Part shown: positions 1 to 6,928 of the stretch, piece by piece
Numbering within the stretch: position 1 is the first letter of the stretch
How the letters are laid out: each line of letters starts with the position of its first letter
Source of the DNA: Elusimicrobia bacterium GWD2_63_28
GTDB taxonomy: Bacteria; Elusimicrobiota; Elusimicrobia; Elusimicrobiales; UBA9959
Direction of reading: 5' to 3'
Length of the DNA stretch: 64,000 bases
Assembly (NCBI GenBank): GCA_001799895.1
Contig: MGUI01000004.1
Span: 84,961-148,960 of the forward strand
Translations under genes and position numbers: made by a program
The notes under the pieces: generated by a model
Databases searched by the model: none
What the model was told of the DNA's origin: nothing
What the model saw: the letters and a program-made list of their open reading frames with translations, nothing else

Positions 1-177
1 GTTGCAGCGCTTGCACCAGCCGGCCGCCCTGTTGGCGTTATTCTTGCGGCTGAGGTGCACGGCGTCCTTGCAGCCGGGGCACTTCACTTCCATGCCAGAC
101 ACGTCGAGCTTGGAGAAATCCTTCTCGAAGATCTCCTTGCTGGTATAGCGCGGGGCCAGCCATTTTCCGTCTTTCAT
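1..177 (-). CDS. Zinc-ribbon protein, partial (C-terminus outside window)
   Basis: An open frame reads leftward from an ATG at 177 to the window edge, so only the first 59 residues are visible. The upstream sequence AGGAGGG followed by TAA is a good ribosome binding site. It lies on the 3' edge of the polyferredoxin gene, whose stop is at 186-188, so the two are probably cotranscribed. The visible part has CPGC and, 18 residues later, CKRCN, a pair of CxxC knuckles that would bind one zinc. I do not recognise the family; a small zinc-ribbon domain at the start of a larger enzyme or a stand-alone ribbon protein are both possible. Confidence 0.6.
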   Translation of the reverse strand, partial: MKDGKWLAPRYTSKEIFEKDFSKLDVSGMEVKCPGCKDAVHLSRKNNANRAAGWCKRCN

Positions 178-185
178 TTACCCTC

Positions 186-1322
186 CTAGAAACCGAGAAG
201 TTTAACCAGGTCGCGCAGCGCGGCCGGGGCCCAGAGCGACGAGAAAGCCGCGCCCAGCGTCAGCGCCGAAAAAACGTAGAGATATTTCACCGCGAACAGT
301 TCCCTGAAGAAACCCGCGGCCCGCGGCAGCTCCAGGCCGAACAGGGTGTACCTGAAGCCGGCCCCCGGGCAGGCCTCCAGGCATTGCCCGCAGAGGTTGC
401 AGTAGGCGCTCACCTCGGCCTTGCCGCCGGGAGCGCAGCTTATCGCCGTCATCGGGCAGGCCTGCGTGCATTTAAGGCAGCCCGTGCAGAGGGCGGGGTC
501 CGCCGTAACGCGGAAAGGGTTCAGCCGCCCCCAAAAGGCCTGCCAGGCGGCGAAGGGGCAGAGATAGGAGCAGAAGATCCTTTTTTTGGTCAGCAGCGGG
601 GCTATCACCAGCGCGGCCAGCGCGGCGTACATCAGGGCGTACTGCGCGGTTTTATGCCAACCCTGCCCGTCGAGAAAGGAGCCGGTCAGCTTGAAGGGAC
701 AGAGCCAGAGGCAGAAGACCGGCAGCATGTAGGCCAGCGAGACCAGCATGAAGAAGATCAGCAGCGCGGCGGGCAGGTCGCGCAGGCGCAGCGCCCAGTT
801 GCCCAGGCGCAGCAGGGGCCGGCGGGGCAGGGCGCTCAGGCCGTCGTCTATACCGCCGTAGAAGCAGGCCCACGAGCACCAGGCGCGCCCGATGGCCAGC
901 GTCACAAAAAGCCAGGCTCCGCCCAGCGTCAGCGGGCCCCACAGCTTCCAGCCCCCGCTCATCAGCGCCAGGTACTGCTGGTAGAGGTAGTTGAGGAAAT
1001 AAGGCGCCATCGCTATGTGGCAGAACGGCGTGTCGGTAAAGCAGGACGGGGCGAGGGCTTTGCCGAGCAGGCTCAACTTGAAGTGGACCAGGAAGGCCAG
1101 GGCGGAAACAGAAAAGAAAATACGGCGGGGACCTGAGACGGAGCCGGTAAAAGCTATGGCGTAAGCTATACCCCCGGAGAAAAGGGCCCAGGCCAGCGCG
1201 TACAGGCGGCTGATCTCCCGCCCCGCAATGGCCGCCGAAAAGAAAAATACGGGGATGAAAACCAGGGCGGCGAAAAGGGCGGCCGGGGCGGCCCGCTGTT
1301 CAGGCTTGGCTGTGGTTTCCAT
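186..1322 (-). CDS. NapH/NosR-like membrane polyferredoxin
   Basis: 378 residues. The first two thirds hold about six hydrophobic segments, two followed by cysteine motifs on the cytoplasmic side (GRAWCSWAC and FCSYLCPF), as in the NapH/NosR/CcoG group. The C-terminal third has two [4Fe-4S] ferredoxin motifs, CTGCLKCTQACP and CNLCGQCLEACP, followed by one more hydrophobic stretch. Proteins of this type pass electrons between the quinone pool or cytoplasmic donors and an extracytoplasmic reductase. No nap, nos or cco gene is visible here, so the partner is unknown. The start is the ATG at 1322; a TATTAT hexamer ends 8 nt upstream and there is no Shine-Dalgarno sequence. It is divergent from the next gene with 21 bp between starts. 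Confidence 0.85.
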   Translation of the reverse strand: METTAKPEQRAAPAALFAALVFIPVFFFSAAIAGREISRLYALAWALFSGGIAYAIAFTGSVSGPRRIFFSVSALAFLVHFKLSLLGKALAPSCFTDTPFCHIAMAPYFLNYLYQQYLALMSGGWKLWGPLTLGGAWLFVTLAIGRAWCSWACFYGGIDDGLSALPRRPLLRLGNWALRLRDLPAALLIFFMLVSLAYMLPVFCLWLCPFKLTGSFLDGQGWHKTAQYALMYAALAALVIAPLLTKKRIFCSYLCPFAAWQAFWGRLNPFRVTADPALCTGCLKCTQACPMTAISCAPGGKAEVSAYCNLCGQCLEACPGAGFRYTLFGLELPRAAGFFRELFAVKYLYVFSALTLGAAFSSLWAPAALRDLVKLLGF

Positions 1323-1343
1323 TTAGTACAATAATATCAAAAT
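1323..1343. promoter_or_regulatory. Back-to-back promoters for two divergent leaderless genes
   Basis: Only 21 bp separate the two start codons. On the plus strand TAATAT (1332-1337) ends 6 nt before the ATG at 1344. On the minus strand TATTAT (1336-1331) ends 8 nt before the ATG at 1322. The two -10 hexamers overlap, no ribosome binding site is present for either gene, and any -35 elements must lie inside the opposite gene. Transcription would start at or within a few bases of each start codon. Confidence 0.55.
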
Positions 1344-3377
1344 ATGGGGCTTTTCCTTTTGTTCGGCTTCTATTCCCTGCTGGCGCAGGCCCTGCTGCTG
1401 CGGGAGATCACGCAGGTTTTCGCCGCGCACGAGCTGTCGCTGGCCGCCGCGCTGGGCTGCTGGCTGCTGTGGACCGCCGCCGGGGCGCGCCTGGCGCGGA
1501 GCGCCGGAGACAGCTCCTTCAGGACCGGGGCGCTGCTGTTCGCGGCGGCGGCCCCCCTCAACTTGCTGCTGGCGCGCCTGGCCCCCGGCGTGCTGCCGGC
1601 CCTGGCCCAGCCGGGACTGGTACTGATGCTGACAGGTTCCGCCCTGCTCTGCCTGCCGGCCGGAGTGGCCAACGGCTACGCCGCCGGCGCCGCCCTGCGG
1701 AGCAGGCCCGCATATTTCTACGCCGCCGAAGCGGCGGGCGCCGCGCTGGCCGGGCTGTTCACCATCTTCTACTACCGCTCTTTTCCCGGCCTTGAGGCGG
1801 CGGTTGTACTGGCCGCCCCGGCCCTGGCCTTCTGCGCCGTCTATTCCCGCCCCTTCTCCCCCCGCCGGGCCGCCGTAGCCCTGGCCGCCGCGCTGGCGGT
1901 GGGCGGAGCCGTGCTGGCGGCCCCGCGCTGCTGGACGCTCAAGCCGCCGGCCCCGGCGCCGTCGGAAGTTATAGGCACGGAGGGCGGCCGCCTGGCGCTG
2001 GCCGGGGGCGCTTTCTACGAGGACGGCCGCCTGCTGCGCGCCCCGGAGGACACCTCTGCCGAGGACCTGGCGCACATACCGCTGCTGGCTTTGAAACGGC
2101 CGGGCCGGGTGCTGCTGCACGGCGGCGGGGCTTTCTTCGCCCTGCCCGAGGTGCTCAAGCACAAACCCGAGGCCGTGGAAATAGCCGAGCCCGACGGTTT
2201 CAAGGCCGCCGCCCTGGCGGCCAGGACCGGCGCCGACGCCGGTAAATTCACGCTGCTGCGCGCCGACCCGCGCGCGCTTCGCGGCAGGGACGCCCATTAC
2301 TCGGCGATCTTTAACGCCGGGGGCGCCCCGGAGAACGCCGCGCAGAACCGGTTCTACACGCTGGAATATTTCAGGCGGGCCGCCGCCCTGCTGGAGCCGG
2401 GCGGGGTGCTGGTTTTCCAGCTGCCTTTCGCCGAGAACTATGTGCCCCCGCGGGCGGCCTACGCCGCGGCCTGCGTGCTGGCCTCCGCCCGGGAGGTTTT
2501 TCCGTCGGTGGAACTGCTCCCCGGCGCGAAGCTGACGGTGCTGGCCTCTAAAAAACCGCTGAACCTGGACCCGGCGCTCCTGGCGGCGGCCTGCGCGCGC
2601 CGCGGGCTCAAGAGCAGGACCGTCACGCCCGACACCCTCCCCTTCCTGCTGCATCCTTACCGCCGGGCCTGGGCCGCGGGCGAAATAGACAAGGTGAAGC
2701 GCCCGCCGCTCAACACGGACCTGAACCCGCTGGCTTATTTCAGTTTCTGGCGGGCCTGGCTTTCCATGGTCATGTCGCCGTCGGCCCTCCTCGGCGTGGC
2801 GGCCCTGGCCGGGCTCGGTCTGTACGGCTTATACCAACTGAGGAGCGCGCTGAGTTTCGCTCCGGGCGAGCGCACCGGCGAGGCTTTCCTTATCGGCTTC
2901 TGGGGTCTGGCCTTCGAGACCGCCGCGCTGCTGGCCTTCCAGGCGCGTACCGGGCGGCTGAGCCCCGAGCTGGGCGCCATGTTCGCGCTGTTCATGGCCG
3001 GGGCCGCCGCCGGCGCCTGGGCCGCCAAGGACAGGCCTGCGAAGTGGCTGCTTTTCCTCGAGGCCGGGGCCGCCGCGCTGGCCCTGGCCGCCGCGCTGCG
3101 GCCGGAACTGGCGCAGCCGGCCTGGGGCGCGAGGTTTTTAATATTTACCGGAGGCCTGCTGTCGGGCAGCTTCTTCGCCGCCGCCGCGGGCAGGACCGGG
3201 AACAGGATTTACGCCTGGGACCTGGCCGGCGGGGCCGCCGGAGGCCTGGCCGCGGGGGCTTTCGCCGCGCCGCTGGCCGGGATAGGCGGCGCTTTCTATT
3301 TGGCCGCAGCTGCCGCGCTGGGCGCGCTGGCGGGCGGGCTCTGGCGCTCCTCGAAAGAATCTACCGTAAAAGAATAA
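1344..3377 (+). CDS. Polytopic membrane protein with spermidine synthase-like domain
   Basis: 677 residues: N-terminal membrane helices (about 1-195), a soluble domain (about 205-460), then further membrane helices to the end. The middle domain follows the spermidine-synthase pattern: a glycine-rich HGGGAFFALPEVLKH, an EIAEPD that would hold the nucleotide acid, NRFYTLEYFRRAAALLEPGG, and NTDLNPLAYF near its end. Membrane-embedded spermidine-synthase homologues are common in environmental bacteria and most have no known substrate. The position where true enzymes carry the catalytic Asp (usually DxxxxD) reads IFNAGG, so aminopropyl transfer is doubtful. Its 3' end overlaps the convergent Memo-AMMECR1 gene by 82 bp. 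It is probably leaderless. Confidence 0.7.
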   Translation: MGLFLLFGFYSLLAQALLLREITQVFAAHELSLAAALGCWLLWTAAGARLARSAGDSSFRTGALLFAAAAPLNLLLARLAPGVLPALAQPGLVLMLTGSALLCLPAGVANGYAAGAALRSRPAYFYAAEAAGAALAGLFTIFYYRSFPGLEAAVVLAAPALAFCAVYSRPFSPRRAAVALAAALAVGGAVLAAPRCWTLKPPAPAPSEVIGTEGGRLALAGGAFYEDGRLLRAPEDTSAEDLAHIPLLALKRPGRVLLHGGGAFFALPEVLKHKPEAVEIAEPDGFKAAALAARTGADAGKFTLLRADPRALRGRDAHYSAIFNAGGAPENAAQNRFYTLEYFRRAAALLEPGGVLVFQLPFAENYVPPRAAYAAACVLASAREVFPSVELLPGAKLTVLASKKPLNLDPALLAAACARRGLKSRTVTPDTLPFLLHPYRRAWAAGEIDKVKRPPLNTDLNPLAYFSFWRAWLSMVMSPSALLGVAALAGLGLYGLYQLRSALSFAPGERTGEAFLIGFWGLAFETAALLAFQARTGRLSPELGAMFALFMAGAAAGAWAAKDRPAKWLLFLEAGAAALALAAALRPELAQPAWGARFLIFTGGLLSGSFFAAAAGRTGNRIYAWDLAGGAAGGLAAGAFAAPLAGIGGAFYLAAAAALGALAGGLWRSSKESTVKE

Positions 3378-4801
3378 ATTTTGGCGTCCGGGTCCCGCCA
3401 GCAGTTCCTCGACAGCCCGGCTTTCTGTTCGCACAGTTCCCCCAGGAAATCTTCTTTGCCCGGAATCTGTTCCCAGACCTGCGGCAGAAAAAGCCCGGAC
3501 TTGCCGTCTTTAACCAGCAGGACGCCGTGCACGCGCGGCTTTATCGCGCCCGGGGCCGCGGGCGCCATCGGGGACAGTACGGAGATCTCGATGTGGATCC
3601 CGGGCAGCTCGCCCTTTTCAACCGGCGAGAAGCGCCCGTCGCGCAAGGCGGCGCTGTAAGCCCCGTAGCGCACGGCGTCGGCCAGCGTCATGGCGGGCTC
3701 TACCGTGCCCACGCAGCCGCGCAGCTGCCCCCCCCTGGTCAACGTGACGAAGGCCGCGCCCGGCAGGTTCAGCCGCGGGTCGGCCTCCAGCCTTTCCGGC
3801 GGAGGGATGTTTTCGAAATAATTTTCCAGCGTCAGGCGCGCCTCTTTCAGCAGGGCGTTCTTCTGAGCTTTATCCAGCGCGAGGGAGGCCGGGGCGCCGG
3901 ACTTCAGAAAAAGCCCCGAGATGTAGCCCACCACCCTGTCCGGGCCCGGGCGCGGGTTCTCGGCGTAGGAATCCGAGATCTTCAGCGTGCGGAAGGATTT
4001 CGCCCCCAGCAGCCGCGCGGCCCGCAGGCCGGCCTCTATGGCCGCTTCGCCGCAGGCGCAGGTGTCCAGCCCCGGGATCTTCTTGCGCGCGATGAACTGC
4101 GCCGCGGTGCGGAACAGGTCCGGATCGAGGCTCTCGAGGGCCAGCCGCAGGGCGCCGTCGGAAGCGGCCGCGTCGGCGCGGCCGGGATAATGCGAAAAGT
4201 CGGCCGAGATCACCAGCAGCGCTTTTTTCCCCTTCAGCGCGGCGGCCAGCGCCGTGCCTATCTCTTTGCGCGCCGCCGGGTCGCCGGTATTCAGGGTGGC
4301 CGCCAGCAGTTTGAAGGGCCGCTTGAGCCGGCGCTGCAGGAAAGGCAGCTGCACTTCCACCGCGTGCTCGCGCGCGTGGGCAGAGGGCCTGTCCTCGAAG
4401 AGCGGGCTGGCCTTCATCAGGGCGGCGGCCAGCTCCCTGTCGGGGAGCACCTTGCCGAGCGGGGTCTGGTAGGCGTCGGAGCCCAGCAGGGCCGCGCCCT
4501 TCACGCCCTCGGTATGGCCGGTGGCCAGTATCACCACCGTGTCGTAGCTGTCGGCTATGAACCTGTAGGCCAGCCCGGCCAGGGCGCCGGAGTAGTCGTA
4601 GCCCGCGTGGGGCGCCAGCACGGCCACCGCCTCGCCCGCCGGCTTTTTTACTCCGGACGGAGATAAATACTTGTCCACCGCGCTGGCAAGTTCGCCCGGG
4701 TCGGCCGGATAGAACTGGCCGGCCACTACGGGCTCGCGCCCGCCGGCGGGCGCCGCTGAAAGGCAGAAAAACGCGGCTGCACTGAATAGCGCCTGGCGCA
4801 T
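3296..4801 (-). CDS. Memo-AMMECR1 fusion protein of the AmmeMemoRadiSam system
   Basis: 501 residues. A signal peptide (MRQALFSAAAFFCLSAAPAGG) is followed by a Memo domain (about 22-290; conserved HAGYDYSG, ATGHTEG, DFSHYPG, TCACGEAAI) and an AMMECR1 domain (about 305-490; TRGGQLRGCVG, IHIEISVLSP, PQVWEQ). These two families are normally encoded separately or fused beside a radical SAM enzyme, as here, and their joint reaction is not established. The ATG at 4801 is preceded by GGGGGAG; longer reading frames upstream overlap the radical SAM gene and lack family similarity. The last 16 residues are Ala/Ser/Pro-rich. The tail overlaps the convergent gene. The signal peptide implies work outside the cytoplasm, which is unusual. 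Confidence 0.88.
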   Translation of the reverse strand: MRQALFSAAAFFCLSAAPAGGREPVVAGQFYPADPGELASAVDKYLSPSGVKKPAGEAVAVLAPHAGYDYSGALAGLAYRFIADSYDTVVILATGHTEGVKGAALLGSDAYQTPLGKVLPDRELAAALMKASPLFEDRPSAHAREHAVEVQLPFLQRRLKRPFKLLAATLNTGDPAARKEIGTALAAALKGKKALLVISADFSHYPGRADAAASDGALRLALESLDPDLFRTAAQFIARKKIPGLDTCACGEAAIEAGLRAARLLGAKSFRTLKISDSYAENPRPGPDRVVGYISGLFLKSGAPASLALDKAQKNALLKEARLTLENYFENIPPPERLEADPRLNLPGAAFVTLTRGGQLRGCVGTVEPAMTLADAVRYGAYSAALRDGRFSPVEKGELPGIHIEISVLSPMAPAAPGAIKPRVHGVLLVKDGKSGLFLPQVWEQIPGKEDFLGELCEQKAGLSRNCWRDPDAKIYSFTVDSFEERQSPPASAPSAAAAAK

Positions 4802-4815
4802 AGGCCCGCTCCCCC

Positions 4816-6045
4816 TCATTTCCAGATCCCCGGTATTTTGGTCCCGTCGGCCGGGCAGCGCCCGCCCGTGGCGGCCAGGTGGTTCTCCAGCACGGCGTAG
4901 CCGTAGCGGCGCACCAGGACCTTGCCGCATTTCGGGCAGACGGTGTCCTCGCCGCCCTGCCCGGGCGCGTTGCCGGCATAGACGAACTTTAGCCCCTGCT
5001 TTTTGGCCGCGGCGCGGGCCCGCTCAAGCGTGGCCACGGGAGTCGGCGGCGCCTCGTTCAGCAGGTAATTGGGTGAAAAGCGCGAAAAAAAAAGGGGCGT
5101 TTCCGCCCCCAGGTTAGTTCGGACCCAGCCGCTCAACCCTTCCAGGTCGGCCTCGGAATCGTTCAGGCCCGGAATGACCAGGTTGACCACCTCGGTCAGA
5201 ACTTTCTTTTTCTTGAGTTCCAGCAGGGCCAGCTTCACCGGCTCCAGCCGGCCGCCGGTATAGCGGCGGTAAAAATCCTCGTTAAAGCCTTTCAGGTCTA
5301 TCTTCACCACGTCGAGGTAGGGCAGCAGGGCGGCCAGCGGCTCCGGGTTTATGTAGCCGGCGCTGACCATCACATTCTTCAGCCCGGCCTCGTGCGCCAG
5401 CTTGGCGGTATCGTACATGTATTCGTAAAAGACCGCCGGCTCGGAATAGGTGTAGGCTATGGCCAGGGAGCGCGTGGCCTTGGCGTAGCGGACAATGTCG
5501 GCGGGGCGCAGTTCGGAAACCTCCTCCGTGCGCAGCTCGCCGTAAGCCCGGCCGTCGGGCAGGTACCTCACTTCCAGCGCCGAAGGAACCCGCACTTTGG
5601 CCGGGGCCTGCTCGGGGTAGATCTGGGAGATCTCCCAGTTCTGGCAGCCTTTGCAGGACAGGTTGCAGCCGGGAGCCGCCAGCGAATAGATGAGGCTGCC
5701 GGGGTACATGTGGTAGACCGGCTTCTTCTCAATGGGGTCCACGTGCACGGCGGCGGCCTGGGAATAGACCAGCGTCTTTATCTTCCCCCCGTAGTTCACG
5801 CGCACCTTGCAGCGGCCGCGGGCGCCCTCCGGCAGGAAGCAGTTGTAGGGGCAGAGGCGGCACTGCACCCCGTTGCAGGCCGGGACGGTAAAGCGGCCAG
5901 GGCGAACGTGCGGGTTGTCAGGCGGGTAAATTGAAGCGAAGGTGGACGGCGGCGGGTAAAAAGCGACAAGGGCGGAAGCGGCCAGCGCCGCGCCGACGGC
6001 TAATGCCGCCCACAGCGCGGCCGCTATCCGTCCCTTGCCGTTCAT
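4816..6045 (-). CDS. AmmeMemoRadiSam radical SAM enzyme, membrane anchored
   Basis: 409 residues. It starts with a charged stub and a membrane segment (about 7-29), then a Cys-rich lead-in (ACNGVQCRLCPYNCF, GRCKVR) typical of this family, and the radical SAM triad C127/C131/C134 in CNLSCKGCQNW. A C-terminal zinc-ribbon-like part has CPKCGK and a later GGRCPADG. The enzyme should cleave S-adenosylmethionine with a [4Fe-4S] cluster to act on an unknown substrate together with Memo and AMMECR1. The start overlaps the stop of the upstream LOG gene (TAATG), pointing to coupled translation, and the Memo-AMMECR1 ATG follows its stop by 14 nt. The anchor and the partner's signal peptide raise the question of which side of the membrane the cluster sits on. 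Confidence 0.9.
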   Translation of the reverse strand: MNGKGRIAAALWAALAVGAALAASALVAFYPPPSTFASIYPPDNPHVRPGRFTVPACNGVQCRLCPYNCFLPEGARGRCKVRVNYGGKIKTLVYSQAAAVHVDPIEKKPVYHMYPGSLIYSLAAPGCNLSCKGCQNWEISQIYPEQAPAKVRVPSALEVRYLPDGRAYGELRTEEVSELRPADIVRYAKATRSLAIAYTYSEPAVFYEYMYDTAKLAHEAGLKNVMVSAGYINPEPLAALLPYLDVVKIDLKGFNEDFYRRYTGGRLEPVKLALLELKKKKVLTEVVNLVIPGLNDSEADLEGLSGWVRTNLGAETPLFFSRFSPNYLLNEAPPTPVATLERARAAAKKQGLKFVYAGNAPGQGGEDTVCPKCGKVLVRRYGYAVLENHLAATGGRCPADGTKIPGIWK

Positions 6046-6905
6046 TATTTCCCGTTAGCCAGCGGGTGGGCTTTGTAGAAGTCCTCTATCCGCTTGACTA
6101 TCTCCGCGCCGGTCTCGGCGTAGGAGAACAGCTTGAGGTCTTCCTTGGAGATATAGCCCCACTTGGCCATGTTGGCGAAGTTCATCACGTCGGTCCAGTA
6201 CTCTTCGCCGACGAGCACTATGGGCAGCAGGCTCTTCTTGCCGGTCTGCACCAGGGTCAGCACCTCGAACAGCTCGTCCATGGTGCCGAAGCCGCCGGGG
6301 AACACCACCAGCGCGCGGGCCCGCATGACGAAGTGCATCTTGCGGATGGCGAAGTAATGGAACCTGAAGCAGAACTCCGGGGAGACGTAGGGGTTGGGCC
6401 CCTGCTCCATGTCGAGGGTGATGTTGAGGCCTATGCTCCGGGCGCCTGCGTCGTGCGCGCCGCGGTTGGCGGCTTCCATGATGCCGGGGCCGCCGCCGGT
6501 GACCACCACCAGCTTGCGGTCCTTCAGCGCGTCAGAGGCGGAGATCAGGCGGCCGAAATCGCGCGCCACGTCGTAAAACTTGGTGGAGCGCTGCAGGCCC
6601 TTCACCGAGGCCAGCTTGTTCTTCAGCACGGGATCCTTGGGATTCTTCCTGAGGAGGGCCTGGATCTCGGTAACCCTGTCGTCGGACTGCTTCTTGTCCC
6701 AGATGCGGGCGCTGCCGAAGACCACCACGGTGGATTTAACGCCGTACTCGGCCAGCGTCATCTCGGGCTTCTGCAGCTCTAGCTGCAGGCGCACGGGGCG
6801 CAGCTCGTCGCTGGTCAGGAATTCGGAATCGAGGTAGGCCTTGCGGTAGGCCTTGGACCTGCGCAGCGCCATTATTTCCTTGCTGATCTTGGGTTTCTTG
6901 TTCAC
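6045..6905 (-). CDS. LOG family (TIGR00730-like) nucleotide phosphoribohydrolase
   Basis: 286 residues with a Rossmann fold. The family signature is clear: GGGPGIMEAANRGA for the nucleotide loop and VVFPGGFGTMDELFE for the catalytic PGGxGTxxE stretch. Relatives hydrolyse the N-glycosidic bond of nucleoside monophosphates (cytokinin-activating LOG, PpnN). The protein has about 100 residues more than the shortest LOGs, mostly N-terminal, which is like the long bacterial subgroup. The start is a GTG at 6905, chosen because AAGGAG sits 5 nt upstream and the protein aligns from there. It follows dxs by 23 nt and its stop overlaps the radical SAM start. Confidence 0.85.
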   Translation of the reverse strand: MNKKPKISKEIMALRRSKAYRKAYLDSEFLTSDELRPVRLQLELQKPEMTLAEYGVKSTVVVFGSARIWDKKQSDDRVTEIQALLRKNPKDPVLKNKLASVKGLQRSTKFYDVARDFGRLISASDALKDRKLVVVTGGGPGIMEAANRGAHDAGARSIGLNITLDMEQGPNPYVSPEFCFRFHYFAIRKMHFVMRARALVVFPGGFGTMDELFEVLTLVQTGKKSLLPIVLVGEEYWTDVMNFANMAKWGYISKEDLKLFSYAETGAEIVKRIEDFYKAHPLANGK

Positions 6906-6928
6906 GGTAACTCCTTGTTGTTTTAGAC

